Assembly (NCBI GenBank): GCA_020466095.1
Contig: CM035806.1
Coordinates: 65,406,532-65,470,531, forward strand
Length of the DNA stretch: 64,000 bases
Direction of reading: 5' to 3'
DNA from: Chlorops oryzae
Taxonomy: Eukaryota > Arthropoda > Insecta > Diptera > Chloropidae
In this document: piece by piece, positions 34,418 to 45,510 of the stretch
Layout of the letters: every line of letters begins with the position of its first letter
Numbering within the stretch: position 1 is the stretch's first letter
The notes under the pieces: model-generated
Seen by the model: only the letters and a program-made list of their open reading frames with translations
Databases searched by the model: none
Told to the model about the DNA's origin: nothing
Program-made: the position numbers and the translations under genes

Positions 34418-34979
34418 AACTATATATAGAAATGATCAGCGTCACCACGTGATTCGATTAAGCCATGTCCGTCTGTCTGTCCGTCTGTCTGTCCGTCTGT
34501 CTGTCCGTCTGTCTGTCCGTCTGTCTGTCCGTCTGTCTGTCCGTCTGTCTGTCCGTCTGTCTGTCCGTCTGTTTGTATACAGTTTTCTTATCGAAGGAGT
34601 TGAGCTATCTTCATGAAATTTGATATTCGTACTCACAGGCACATGAGTAAGAACAAGTGCGAGAATGGACCCGATCGGACCATTTTTAGGGGTACCTCCA
34701 GTACTAGGGTCTGTTACGAAAATCACAAAAACTGCTCTTAAATCGAAGTTTTTCAAGATATTTTGATGAAATTTGATAGTTGAACATATTTGAAGTCAAG
34801 TTATTCAATTTCAAAAAATTGGAAAAGTGGGCGTGGCCGAAAAGAAATTTAACAAAAGTCGGTATATGGGGCTCCTTATGGCCTTAACACCTCTTGATAT
34901 TAAAACTTATTAGAACATGTGTGTCTGTGTCGGGTATTCTATTGTCAGGCTCACCTGACTATAACACCCTTACTTGTTA
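34418..34979 (+). mobile_element. Helentron-like family 1 with long GTCY array
   Basis: The 5' hairpin is missing. The core GAAATGATCAGCGTCACCA is followed by a ~104-bp (GTCTGTCC)n array (34468-34571), the longest of any copy. The 3' end is complete (GTCAGGCTCACCTGAC hairpin, ACCCTTACTTGTT). Confidence 0.9.
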
Positions 34980-35227
34980 AAAGGGGGAGGGGGAGTTTCC
35001 CTATCGGCCGTCCGTGAAATACACTCTTTAACTAGAGCGAAAATTATTCTTGCCTCCAGACAAATGAGTCTACGCCTAGCCGAATCGGGACATATATGTA
35101 TGTTACTAAGGACATGCTGTTTCCTGTCCTGACTTACAAAGCCTAACTAGATCTTCATTTACCCCCATTCAGCCCCATTCTCTTTATGCGATACTTAAGT
35201 CTACAGTGGCCTGTTTAGAATTCGGCG
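34980..35227. other. unassigned
   Basis: No gene or repeat end seen. Confidence 0.4.
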
Positions 35228-35509
35228 ATGGTTGATAAATATCATCGTTTGATCATACATACTACTTTAGCTTTCGATTTCCGCCTTTTCGCTTTTCGCT
35301 CTTCGCGATGCAAACAGAAATCAACGAGGAAATTTCTTTTCTCGCCTTTACTTCACATTGATCAGACGGACGACTTCACCAAATTGTTCTGTCCTCGTCA
35401 ATTCGATCCAAAGAATTTACAAGGAATTCCAGGTATTACCCATAATATGAGTAAATTTGAAACCATTCCAGTTCCAGAAATCTTAAAAAGCATTCAAGAC
35501 TTACAATAA
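35228..35509 (+). CDS. unidentified open frame, possible terminal exon
   Basis: I do not recognise this product. The last ~47 codons (after an AG at about 35367) read DDFTKLFCPRQFDPKNLQ.. THNMSKFETIPVPEILKSIQ and stop. They look more protein-like than the Arg/Phe-rich first half, which sits on a pyrimidine-rich stretch that could be an intron end. If real it would be a short 3' exon of a host gene or a fragment of a transposon protein. No upstream exon was found and the start codon is not trusted. Confidence 0.25.
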   Translation: MVDKYHRLIIHTTLAFDFRLFAFRSSRCKQKSTRKFLFSPLLHIDQTDDFTKLFCPRQFDPKNLQGIPGITHNMSKFETIPVPEILKSIQDLQ

Positions 35510-35727
35510 ACGAATTGCATTTGACCGAGCCGACAATGCCAAGGAGTCGTTAAACATTTTCCCATTTCTGAACTCAAAGCGTAAACAACATCAATCAGAA
35601 TAATTTCCCAAAGAGCTTCGTTCTTTTTTTTTTTTCTTCTCTTCCCCGAAATGATTTCCAACTTTTTGAACTTTATTACCAGCTGTGCATGGCTAAAAAC
35701 GATTTGGAGCTATCCGCTTGGACTTTC

Positions 35728-35799
35728 TAGGCCACTCCACTCTACTCCACTCCACTCCACGCCACGCCACGCCACTCCACACCACTCCACGCCACTTCA
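35728..35799. repeat. CCACT/CCACG pentamer array
   Basis: About 14 CCACT, CCACG or CCACA units in tandem. The overlapping Thr/Pro/His and Trp/Gly/Val frames are artefacts. Confidence 0.9.
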
Positions 35800-37891
35800 T
35801 ACTGTGGAGCTTGCGTAATTGTTTTTTATGGCTCATTGAGTTCTCAGTTCTGAGCTCTGTAATAAATCCGAGGCGGAAGAGTTGGCAAAGTGGAGCACAT
35901 TGAAGCGATTTGAAATTTCTTGAAATGCACAATTTTTATTTTACTGATTCAGTTCGCATGGACTATTCACGATGAATTCTTGAATAGATTTAAACGATTT
36001 TCGTGCTAATCTCAACAACAAATCTTTTTGGCTGATGGGTTTTTTTGTTTGTTTTTTTTTTTTTTTTTTGTCAAAATTTTGCCATAAATTCCCGAGAAAT
36101 CCCCCGGGAAGCATCCGATTCTCCATCTCAATCGCATTGCAAGGCCCCCTGAAATCTTAAAACACTGTTGGAACAACTTTCAAGCTTCTCATTGCACAGT
36201 GTCCTTGAAATGTCCTTGAGAAACTGTATTTTTGCAATTTTTAAGTATTAAATATCTCAAAAACTAATTAGGACACAAAGATGGAACAAACGGCAACATG
36301 TATATAGGTATGTAGCTTTAAAATCCCTTTTAGGGCCGCAGTCGGCTATGCCCTACCATACTTGCAAAACTCGAGCATACTGTAAAAAAAAAGAAAAAAT
36401 TTGGGAAACCATCCAATTCTGGCAATTTTCTTGCCCTTAAAAAGGAAAACTATAATAATAATGCGCATCGCTTTGAATCTGCGCATAATCATAGCAAGAA
36501 ATACAAAAGAAAAAAATTATAACCGACCGAAGTTAGCAATTAGCATATCTATAGCCTAAAACGAGTGCTCTGAAGAACTGTCTTCCTTCAACTTTTCGAC
36601 GTGCACGATTCTTACTCCTTATCTAAAAAGGCAAAATAAAAAGAAATTGTAAAAAAAAAACAATATCCGAAAGACCAAAAATAATTTCGAGGCCTTGGCA
36701 CACACCCACGATCATGCCTGCCTAACTGGAAAATTGAAAGCAACAAACCGAACCGCTTGCAGTTGCTTGAGCCTCAGACGCAGCCAGCCAGAGATCAGCA
36801 GTGAAATCGAGAGAGAGGAAAAAAACGAAAATATATATATCTGGCCAAACTGGCCCCTTCTTAGCATTATTTTTCTCTCCTTTTTTGTCTTTTTTTTCTT
36901 CTTTTCAATGCATTTCGCTAAGTGCTAAAATAAGGAAAGCAAGAAGACAAACAAAAAATCAAAAACAAAATAAATGATTTCAAAACAACAACCCAAAATG
37001 CTGACAACGTTGACTACTACTCGTAATTCGTAAGATCCCGACTCGCAAAAGCTGCAAACAGTTTTTTTTTTTTTTTTTGTAAGTGGACCAACTTGCATGG
37101 AGAAAACATAAAGTGAAGCCTAAGATAACGAAACTTAAACGGTAGCAATCAAGTCTATGTATAAAGGAGTAAATTCGCCTTTCATTAGCCCAACTCACGA
37201 CGTCGGCTAAGATGATGACGAGAACTAAAGCTGAGAGACCTTCGATTACAATTTCAAAATGTCACAACATTAAACCATGTACTATAGGTATACCACCATT
37301 TTTCATTAAGATAGGACCACTCCTTATATTTTTTCTCGCAAGATGTATGGAGCGATCCCACTGTGTGTCGCTTTCCCCTCCGATATGCTGCGACGTGATG
37401 CAAGAAATGATAAGTGTACCTACAAAAAAATGTGGCACTAAGCCGAAGGCCTCCGTTGCCAGTGCTCCAAGCGTTTAAGTTATAAATTTAGTAATAACTT
37501 TCATTTTGAAATAAATAAATAAATGTGGAACTTCATCGGAAAAAATTGATAAAAATTTGAACACCCGATTTTCGACAGGTCCCACAATGGGTAAGAACAA
37601 TATTCGCCGCCCCTATGATGGGACTGATTTGTGTGAAATTGCCGCCCTTCACGATGCCGCTCTAGGCAATCGCTGTACATTCCACCCTCTAAATCGGGGC
37701 CTGGGTTAGAACACACGGTGCCACATATTAATTCGAAATTTCAATTTCAAGTTTGTGAAGAAAAGCGGGCGACCTTTTTTATTGTACCTTGGTTTTATTG
37801 AAAAATATGAAATACTTGTCTATTAGTCTAGTCCATGATACAAAGAGAGAAAGATAGCGCCACTTCGGGTACCGCTAATTTGTAGCATTCG
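35800..37891. other. no gene recognised; poly-T runs
   Basis: T runs at 36052-36069 and 37062-37077. The 88-aa frame at 37212-37478 overlaps sequence similar to 9300-9400 and is probably an old repeat, not a gene. The right end runs into the assembly gap. Confidence 0.4.
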
Positions 37892-37991
37892 NNNNNNNNN
37901 NNNNNNNNNNNNNNNNNNNNNNNNNNNNNNNNNNNNNNNNNNNNNNNNNNNNNNNNNNNNNNNNNNNNNNNNNNNNNNNNNNNNNNNNNNN
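37892..37991. other. assembly gap (100 N)
   Basis: Exactly 100 N, the usual placeholder for a gap of unknown size. The MITE with GGGTACCC repeats begins at its right edge. Confidence 1.
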
Positions 37992-38252
37992 TGGTACCAT
38001 ATATAACTATATATGTCACTCAGGAGCCGTTTCCATTTTGGCTCTTTTCACCTGGACGGTCTTGGGTACCCACCATGGTCTTGGGTACCCACCAAAATGA
38101 GCATTTTGCACTGAGGTACTCACCAAAAGTATTTCCCTCTCGCTCTTCTTTTGCCTGCCGAGTAACCATCTCTTTCTAACTGGCGCGAAATATCCCGCCC
38201 AAAATCTACGAGAGTGACATATATAGTAATATATGTATGGTACGAAGTATGC
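37992..38252 (-). mobile_element. MITE with ACTATATATGTCACTC ends, inverted copy at 59.37 kb
   Basis: The left end TGGTACCATATATAACTATA.. and the inverted right end (..TATATATGTCACTC) form a TIR. Two tandem units of CTTGGGTACCCACC lie inside. The segment is the reverse complement of 59368-59627, which has three such units. The left end touches the N gap. Confidence 0.8.
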
Positions 38253-38375
38253 TGAACGGGTAAGACATGTGTCGCTTGTTTTCAGAAGAGAACTGATTTG
38301 TTTAATTTTTACGTTTTTGTTGTACCAACACACGCACATTTTTTGTGTGCTGATTGTAGTGGTGGTCATCCCTGT

Positions 38376-40497
38376 TCAAAAACGAAGTCAAAACTTCTAG
38401 GCAAGACAAACATACATACATATATACCCTTACACATACGTTCAGTCCATTAGAAAAAAACCACGCAAGCACAAATATATGGTGCAACGGCCTTTTTTCT
38501 AACTTCCACACTCCTTCACATACCTTTTCGCGCAGTATTCAAAGTAGGCGAAAAAACTCATCCATAATTCTATTTCTACGCACGCGCCAAAAGCTATCCA
38601 ACCAAATTTTAGCTCTTCAAACCGCTGCCAACTCGAAAGTCTGCAGCGGAACATGTTTGACCAAAAGGCGCCCATATATACAACATGAGAGCCAAACCAT
38701 AAAAGCCATTATATTACCCTTATGGGAACTCTTTAGATTCTATACTCTTTGAGCGAGGTCACTAACCTTTCCCAATATTTCAAGGATATTTCCACAAAGA
38801 CTCGAACCCAACCAAAGATTATAGCAAAGACAACCCCCAAAGGAAATCTTTTCAAAATTTCCCTTCCAAAATAACAAATTCCCAGTTTTCTCTTCCAAAA
38901 CGACCAAATTTTCCAAGATTTTCCTTCCAACATTAGGAGCCCCTGAAACTGGGTTTTTTTGGCTACCAATGGGTCCCAATTCAAAAAATTGGCCGTTAAA
39001 CGCACGACCAGTGCTGCATGGTTTTTTTTAAAAGCGAATAAATCCCGTTCGTCTATTTTTCAAAATAATTTTCCCCTCGAAAATGCCTCTCAAATATTTT
39101 TTCTCTTTTAAGGCACATTTGCTACCATTCCGGTTAAAGTTTATCGTCACGATATCCTCTCAAAATGTCAACATTTTCACACAAATTTTTTGTTTTTCGG
39201 AACGAACATTTTATTCAGAACAGCAGTGTTGCCAGTTTAGGGGTTTCCCACTAGATTTAGGAGTTTTTCCTACTTTTAGGGGGACGCTTAGGGGAAACAA
39301 ATTTTCCTAGGAGAATTTTAGAGGCTTATGATAAGTAAATATACGTATGTTCAAACAAATGATGTCCGAAGTTTATTGTGTTTGATATAGAAAATCTGTC
39401 AAATTTTTTGTTTTTCTTTCCAAATTACTTTTTATACCCAGCGTAAGCGGGGTATATTAGTTTTGTGCGGATCTTGTAACAGGGAGAATTAAGCTACGGA
39501 GATATAGACAAATATATATAGAAATGATCAGGTCAAAAACTGAATCGATTTAGACATGTCCATCCGTCCGTCCGTCCGTGGTCGGATCTCCTCCAAAACG
39601 GCTGAACCAATGAAGTCGAAATTTGGCATACATGTATATCGGGTTTCGAGTATGATCCTAAGTAAAAATGGGAGACATCCGCCAACTTCCACGCCCACAA
39701 ATGAATTGATTGTGTTTTCAGTAAAATGCTTGTAACTTGCGAACCACTCAACACATTCCATTGATATTTGGTGTACTGGTAAACTACGAAAAGGGACATA
39801 TCCTGGAAAAAATGGACGCCGTCCTCCTCGAGCCACGCCCACAAATAAGGGCTTATCGTAACTTGTGAATGAAAGGTGTAGGAAAAAATTTTATGAGGCC
39901 CTCCCACTGCCACGCCCACAAATGGAGAATTTTCGTAACTTCCGAAGTAAAAGGCGTAGAAGCTTCAAATTCGCAATTTAGGAGGAAATAGAAATTAAAC
40001 AATTTTGCTATAACAAAAACAATTTCTCGGCCCAGCTACAGGACGCGAATATAAAATATGACCAATCAAAAAGCTTAGATTTTAACTCAGAATTAATTGA
40101 AAAACAAATAAAAAATATAATTGAAAGAAATACAGTGAACAGACAACTCAAAACATCAAGCATAACGGGAAGCTAGTTTAAATCACACCTGAAAAGATTA
40201 AGATCTGACAAAATACGTGCATATAAATGCGCAAAGTTTTACAATGATGTAAATAAATGGAACATATACAAAAGCATAAGAAATAAATACAAAGCTGAAA
40301 TAAACAAAGAAAAAAATAACTTTATAAAAAATAAAATAAAATATGCGAATAACCAAAAGGAAATGTGGAAAAAAATAAAGCCTTGTGCTAAAAGAAAAAC
40401 AAAAGAAAACTGAAACGGTGAAATTTAATGGAACTGAGTTGACAGACTATGTAGAAATTGCAAATAAATTTAATGCATACTTTGTAGGTAGCATAGA
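38376..40497 (+). repeat. left arm of a ~2-kb inverted duplication
   Basis: The segment is matched in reverse by 51843-53797. Both arms hold, in the same order, a TTGGAAGG-rich non-coding stretch, a segment starting CAGTGTTGCCAGTTTAGGGG, a Helentron family 2 copy and the start of LINE A. Short frames in the two arms differ by only a few residues. The right arm lacks ~165 bp (about 39675-39835 here), bounded by a repeated CCACGCCCACAAAT, which explains its shorter length. Confidence 0.9.
39433..39975 (+). mobile_element. Helentron-like family 2, 3'-truncated
   Basis: The 5' end TATACCCAGCGTAAGCGGGG (hairpin with GGGGTATA) is followed by GATATAGACAAATATATATA, a core with GATCAGG and a short GTCC run. 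Text with CACGCCCACAAAT follows. It breaks at AAATTCGCAA into LINE A. The same junction occurs in the inverted copy. Confidence 0.85.
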
Positions 40498-40820
40498 GCA
40501 AATTGTGCAAACTATCGATAATGTGCCATATAATAGCTGCATTCAACCGACCCAACACAAATTTCTCTTTAGGGAAGTGACAAGTAATGAAGTCTTAAAA
40601 GTTTGCAAAAACCTAAAAAATAAAACCGATTTCTACGGTATAAGCCCGAAAATATTGAGTGACCAATGGCATTTAATAGGACAGAGTTTAACGAAAGTTG
40701 TGAATGAATCATTGAGAAATGGACATTTCCCAAGCTCATGGAAAGAATCAATGATAACCCCGGTAGAAAAAGTTCCTAATACAGTGAATTGTGATGAATT
40801 CAGACCAATCAATTCTTTAA
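39976..40820 (+). pseudogene. LINE A, 5' part: endonuclease-RT linker and RT fingers
   Basis: A non-LTR retrotransposon product. Reading across one stop and one frameshift gives NRQLKTSSITGS, then FKSHLKRLRSDKIRAYKCAK, NKYKAEINKEKNNFIKNKIK, MWKKIK, KTETVKFNGTELTD, NAYFVGSIEQI, FPSSWKESMITPVEK and DEFRPINSL. This is the linker and the first RT motif (the RPI.SL block). The frame is broken near 40175 (stop) and 40380 (shift). At TTAA 40817-40820 a piggyBac-type element interrupts the gene. The RT continues at 43811 as RTLEKILETVGKDQIQKH, so the two parts are one copy. A second partial copy is on the minus strand at 51843-52350. Confidence 0.85.
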
Positions 40821-41048
40821 CCCTAGAAAGATAACGTACGCCTACGAGACGTAGTCATTTTTAATTTTTTTGCTCCCGCTTTTGAAAGCATTTTTAAGTT
40901 TTTTCTTATTTACTTTTAATATATACAAGTTTGGTTATTAAAATGAGCCGAAATGACTGACAATAAATTAAATAATGTATTTAAATTACAATCTGTTCAC
41001 ATTTTTTTTTAAAACATCCCTATAGATGGTATAAATGATCTACTTCTA

Positions 41049-42237
41049 TTGCTCTTCGCTGATGATGCTGTGGCACTAGCGAGGTCCCCCATTATTTTAA
41101 AAAAACTAATAAGAAATCTCGAAAATTATTGCGAAAAAAATCAGATCGCTGTCAACTCTAGCAAAACACAAATTATCCAATTCCGCAAGGGGGGCAGACC
41201 AACAACTGATTCCTTTTATTTTAACGGGCAAAAGCTAGAGCAAGTCAAATCATACAACTATCTAGGAGTCACCATCTCTAGTTCTTCACTCGGAAAATGT
41301 GCGTCTGAAACTGCGATAAAAAAAGGGTACGTGGCATTGAGCTCTACCCTAAATATATTGAGAGCCTGTAAAGCTGAATCCTGGGAAGGAATGGTGCATG
41401 TGTTTTGACACTGTTGTCTCGTCCTCTCTCTTGTATTCAGTGCAAGCCTGGGGCTTGAGATATTCAGACCAACTAGAGATTGTACAAACTTCATTTTACA
41501 AAAAATTATTCGCTTTGCCCAAAGCAACATCTAATGCTCATTTACGCCTCGAATTAGGAATACGGAAACTATCCTACAAAATATTTAAGCGAACATGGGG
41601 CTACTTCACAAGAATCCTGGGTATGAATTCTGATCGCTTGCCAAAAATTTGCCTAAAACGTCTAATACACCTTCATTGTAATAATCTTACAACGCCTAAA
41701 TACAACTGGGTCTCCCAGTTTAACCAGTTTCTGGTGAAAATTCGCATGTCACATATTTTGGAGTGCTCGGATGTAGAAGCGTGGAAAGCTGTGGAGCGCT
41801 TGGCTTTTGAGCGATATGACCGTCATCTAAAGTTTAAAGATATTTTAAGTTGTCATAACGCAAGATACATGAACTGTCGAATATTAAGATCCCTGGAGGA
41901 TAGAGCAGCAAGTTACATCGCCCATAACAATAACTTTTTTGCTTCCAAAATAATAATTCAACTAAGATTATCTTCAAAGGATAATCTACGTTTCTGCATA
42001 AAAGGCATAGTATATAGAATAAATCAAGCTGATCTATGCATGCTCTGTAACATGCACAAACGTGAAACACTGGAACACTTAATGGCGGAATGCCCTCTAT
42101 ATTGCGCAATAAGAACTCACTTCATAAGTCACCTCTTAAGACATGTTAGCTCCTTTAATTCAAGCCCTCTCTCTATTATTAATTATACTGATAAGCATTC
42201 CTGTCTAATGATTTACTCCTTCATACGGGGGGCCTAA
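41049..42237 (+). pseudogene. LINE B RT C-terminal half and zinc knuckle
   Basis: Coding part of LINE B. The first frame (to 41408) has FADD and KTQIIQFRKGG, then SYNYLGVTISS (RT thumb region). The second frame (from 41398) gives about 279 residues covering the thumb-to-C-terminal region, with HILECSDVEAWKAVERLA and the Cys/His knuckle. A one-base indel near 41400 separates them. The last few residues before 42237 (RGA) come from the mariner end and are not LINE sequence. Confidence 0.85.
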
Positions 42238-43548
42238 CAAAAATTCGGTAAGTTGGCAACACTGAGAACTTTTTTCCAACTCAGAAAATGTCAGCTGATT
42301 TAGCTTAATTCTGTGAGGTTTCGGTGTAAGTTTCGAAAAGATTGCTTGAAATGGAGACGAGGAAGCGTAATATTTCTGAAACAAAGTGTGTGGCTATTCC
42401 GCAGCCAACACAACAAGAATTTCGTTATGGAATTCTTTATGGATTTCGGCGTCAATTGAAGCCTGTACAGATCTTCCATGAATTCCAAACAGTATATGGA
42501 ATAATTGCACCATCTCTTAAAACTGTTTCAAAGTGGTTTCGAAGATTCCAGACTGGACATTTTAGTATGGAGGACGATTCTCGGGAAGGCCGGCCAAAAT
42601 CTTCCACTGATGACGAAAATGTGGTTCTGGTTAAGTCCAAAGTTGACGAAGATCCGCGATTGACACAAAAAATGATTGCAGACGAATTGGGCTTAAATGC
42701 CATGACTGTATCGCGAATATTAAATAATCATCTTGGATACACCAAGAAATCTGCTCGATGGGTTCCACGAATTTTAAATGAGGTTCAAAAAGAGGCGAGA
42801 ATGCGTTTTGCTTAATATTTCCTAAAAAAATTTGCGAACGGACGCTCAAGCTGCTTTAATAAAATCGTAACAGGTGATGAAGCTTGGTTTTATAAGTACG
42901 ATCCGGAAACAAAACAGCAGTCCATGGTATGGAGCCCAGCAGGAGCGAATCCACCTATAAAAGCCAAACAACAAAAATCAGCAACAAAAGTAATGATGGC
43001 TATTTTCTTTACTAGGGCAAAAATTGTGGCTGCTATTCCCTTGGAAACAGGTCAAACAGTAACTGCTAGATGGTACTCCGAAGACTGTTTACCAAAAGTT
43101 TTCAACAATTTGTTGGGAAACCAAAAAAAAGAGGGGACCTGCGTCGCTACTTTTTACATTGTGATAATGCGCCTGCTCACACCGCCGAAAGGACTTCTAA
43201 TTTTATTGCCGTCTCTGGCATCTAAGAAGTTCGCCCAGCACCATATTCTTCGGATCTGGCACCTTGTGACTTTTGGTTGTTTCCAAAAATTAAAAAAAAT
43301 TTGAGGGGAAAAGTCTTTAACAGCAATGCAGAGATAATATCTGCGGTGAATAAAGAAATCGAGAGTCTAAAAAAACGCGATTTTGAGGACTGTTTTGGCA
43401 AGTGGATTCACAGACTAAAAAAATGTATTGAAATTAAGGGCGATTATGTAGAGAAAATAAAAAATAACAATGCTTAAAAATATAATACTGAAAAAAATTT
43501 TTCCTGTTTCCTTTAAACCAACTTACCGAATTTTTGTTATTCCCCCCG
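42226..43548 (+). mobile_element. mariner element, complete ends, dead transposase
   Basis: 1323 bp between TA at 42224 and TA at 43549. The TIRs are ~31 bp: CGGGGGGCCT then AACAAAAATTCGGTAAGTT on the left; the right inverse differs only at two or three positions after the G run. It sits in the 3' end of the LINE B coding frame. The length equals the usual ~1.3 kb of mariner. Confidence 0.95.
42351..43477 (+). pseudogene. mariner transposase pseudogene
   Basis: Cut-and-paste transposase with a DD34D catalytic triad. In order: two helix-turn-helix regions (QEFRYGILYGFRRQLKP.., LTQKMIADELGLNAMTVSRI), the WVPRIL motif, TGDEAWFYKYD with the first Asp, HCDNAPAH with the second, and YSSDLAPCDFWLFPKIK with the third. 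Exactly 34 residues separate the second and third Asp, as in mariner. A TAA after MRFA (42813), a frame change near 43130 and a stop near 43225 make it non-functional. The ATG at 42351 is preferred; the frame extends a few codons upstream without another ATG. Confidence 0.92.
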
Positions 43549-43810
43549 TAGTTAACTGTCTGAAACTAAGATCTAGTCTGTTAAATGAATAATTTGAATA
43601 ACGAGAATATACTAGCAATTTAGATTAGAATTAAATAAAAGAAAAAAAATTGTCCAATTTTGAACTCCACTGCTAAAAACCTATGTGTTAAAAGCAGTTA
43701 ATAAATGAATGAATGATTGAAAACATCCTTAAGGATAGTAAAAACAAACACACGTCGCTCAGGCGTATCGTTATCTTTTCAAGGTAAAAAATAACGTTAT
43801 CTTTCTAGGG

Positions 43811-45040
43811 TTAAGAACACTTGAGAAAATACTTGAGACTGTTGGGAAAGATCAGATACAAAAACATCTAGAAAGAAATGAAAAAATCATTCGTGTGAGA
43901 CAGCGGTGAATTATATAGTGAGCAATTGGAAATTGAACTATAAAACAAAACGAATGGTGCTTGCATTGGATTTTAAGAGGGCATTTGAAACAATTGATAC
44001 CGATATTCTAATTGAAAAGCTTCAAACTTATAGTATAAAAAATAAAGAAAGATATTGGTTTGAGTCCTATATTAAAAACAGAACACAGTGAACAAAAGTA
44101 AATGGGAAAATATTAGAATGTGTAAAATTAAAATACGGTGTAAGGGTTCAATCCTGGGTGCATTGTTATTTTAAATAACTTATTTATAATCTACATAAAT
44201 GACATGCAGAATGTGGTGAGCGAATGTGAACTAATGCTGTATGCAGACGATATAGTGATGTACTCAGAAGGAGAATCATATTAAGTATGTAAAGCTAAAT
44301 TAATGAATGATTTAAATAAAATAAGCAAGTGGTTAAAAAAGAATAAACTGAAATTAAATGAGAGTAAAACTAAATTAATGAAGATTAATATCTCAATTGA
44401 AGAACAACTACAGATAAATAACGAAACAATGGAAATAGTAGACAAACTAAAATATCTAGGAGTAATTCTGGATCAAGATTTAAAAATGGGTGAGCATATA
44501 AATTACATATGTAAAAAAATCGCGAAATAAATCGGGTTCTTTAAGAGAATACGGAACAAAAAAACACATGATGACAGCTATCAAAATATATAGCACAATG
44601 ATTAAACCTCATTTTGAATATTGTTCTACATTAATATATACAACGTGCAACCAAAGTCAGATTGAAAGACTCCAAAAACTTCAAAATAAAGCAATGAGAT
44701 CGATCTTAAAACTAATCAGATACACGGGAATACAATTTATGCTGGATACTCTAATATGGCTAAGCGTCGAACAAAAACTACAATACTACAATACTACTAC
44801 AATAGTACACCAAGATACATGTCGGAAAGTGTAACGTATGTATGATAGGATTACATAGGACAACGAATGCGCAGAATACATTATTTTATAAAGGACTTAG
44901 AATGTTCAATCAGTTACCAATTAGTATAAAAAATGAGATAAACTACAATATATTCAAAACAAAATGCACCAATTATATCAAACGAATGAATTAATCTGAA
45001 TTGGTATATTAATGAAATTAATGTGATATTATGTAACATA
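43811..45040 (+). pseudogene. LINE A, 3' part: RT palm, thumb and tail
   Basis: The RT continues after the piggyBac-type insertion: LEKILETVGKDQIQKHLER, AVNYIVSNWKLNYKTKRMVL, LALDFKRAFETIDTDIL (motif A Asp), LMLYADDIVMYSEG (catalytic YADD at 44240-44251), LKLNESKTKLMKINIS, DKLKYLGVILDQDLKMGEHI, then IKPHFEYCSTLIY and finally LFYKGLRMFNQLPISIKNEI.. to a stop near 44994. At least six stops or shifts break it. LINE A is a different lineage from LINE B (YADD, no C-terminal Cys/His knuckle). Its clade (CR1/Jockey group or another) is not decided here. Confidence 0.85.
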
Positions 45041-45046
45041 GTTTGG

Positions 45047-45116
45047 AGAACCACGTAATGGAAGTGTGGTGTACAACGTAATAGCTTTTGGCCGAAGTTG
45101 CAGCTATAGTTCTATA
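45047..45116 (+). mobile_element. right end of the GGCCGAAGTTGCAGCTATAG MITE
   Basis: Matches 59735-59805: AACCACGTAAT..GTGTGGT and then GGCCGAAGTTGCAGCTATAG. The left half is missing. Confidence 0.75.
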
Positions 45117-45435
45117 CGGTGAAAATTGTCAACGGCAAACTCATAGAATTAGTAATAAAAACCAAAAACACGCCCAAAATTGACGCACAACAACGGCAAT
45201 ATTAACCTGTTTAAAAAAAAGTACTTTGCGCTGCCAAACTGATCCCAGTAGTCAGTAGGTCGCCCCCGATATTTGTGACATGCCAAAGTGCCAGTCCTTG
45301 ATGACTAGCCATTTCACCTACCACATGAACCTGAAAGAGTAGATAGGCCTCAGCTCACATTTCCCTATTCGCTGCGTATGATTGTTTTTGCTGTTGTCTG
45401 CTTTTACCTCGCATTCTGATCGTATGCTCGTCAAG
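45117..45435. repeat. dispersed repeat, inverted partner of 2866-3008
   Basis: 45241-45350 is the reverse complement of the 2.9-kb repeat (CAGTAGTCAGTAGGTCGCCC..). The rest is unassigned. tRNA-like cassettes follow. Confidence 0.55.
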
Positions 45436-45510
45436 CGTTCGATAGCGCAGTGGTTCAAACTATGACTCTATAGCCGGGAGGTTCGGGGTTCAATCCCTGC
45501 GAGCGGCGAG
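45436..45510 (+). pseudogene. tRNA-like cassette A'
   Basis: A-box ATAGCGCAGTGG and B-box GGGTTCAATCCC at canonical spacing, with a T-rich run after the 3' end (GGCGAGAATTTTT). CGTTCG can pair with CGAGCG, but the acceptor and T stems do not fit standard lengths together. It is homologous to 542-607: same B-box, same GAGAAT end, same AT-rich spacer to a second cassette. Confidence 0.45.

Larger units (their letters stand above)
41020..43719 (+). mobile_element. LINE B, 5'-truncated non-LTR retrotransposon
   Basis: The insertion is framed by a 9-bp duplication AAAACATCC (41011-41019 and 43720-43728). It starts within the RT just before the catalytic FADD motif (LLFADDAVALA), shifts frame near 41400 and continues as YSVQAWGLRYSDQLEIVQ.. 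to a C-x2-C-x9-H-x4-C knuckle (ADLCMLCNMHKRETLEHLMA) around 42030-42100. The final codons, interrupted by a mariner at 42226, resume at 43549 (VNCLKLRSSLLNE, stop). The 3' end is a short AATG repeat, no poly-A. Dead copy. Confidence 0.9.
40821..43810. mobile_element. piggyBac-type MITE (TTAA), split by LINE B
   Basis: TTAA lies at 40817-40820 and at 43811-43814. The ends are CCCTAGAAAGATAACGT and its exact inverse, and the first 13 nt equal the classic piggyBac terminal repeat. An inner repeat (GATAACG.TACGCCT..CGACGT) lies next to the left terminus but ~25 bp further in on the right, the asymmetric arrangement known for piggyBac. Removing LINE B leaves only ~290 bp, with no transposase. Confidence 0.92.

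Noticed and set aside
34356..34756. ORFs with RTDRRTDR or VRLSVRLS repeats on the two strands
   Set aside because: Direct translation of the GTCY array of a Helentron-like element.
35693..35932. 79-aa minus ORF with a Trp/Gly/Val repeat
   Set aside because: Translation of the CCACT pentamer array.
38733..39005. 90-aa frame conserved in both arms of the inverted duplication (also 53163-53436)
   Set aside because: Conservation follows from the recent duplication, both overlapping frames are equally kept, and the peptide is low-complexity with no homology I recognise.
42250..42262. GGCAACACTG word as a second hAT end paired with 39224
   Set aside because: It lies inside the mariner next to its TIR, and no matching duplication or orientation supports a hAT boundary.
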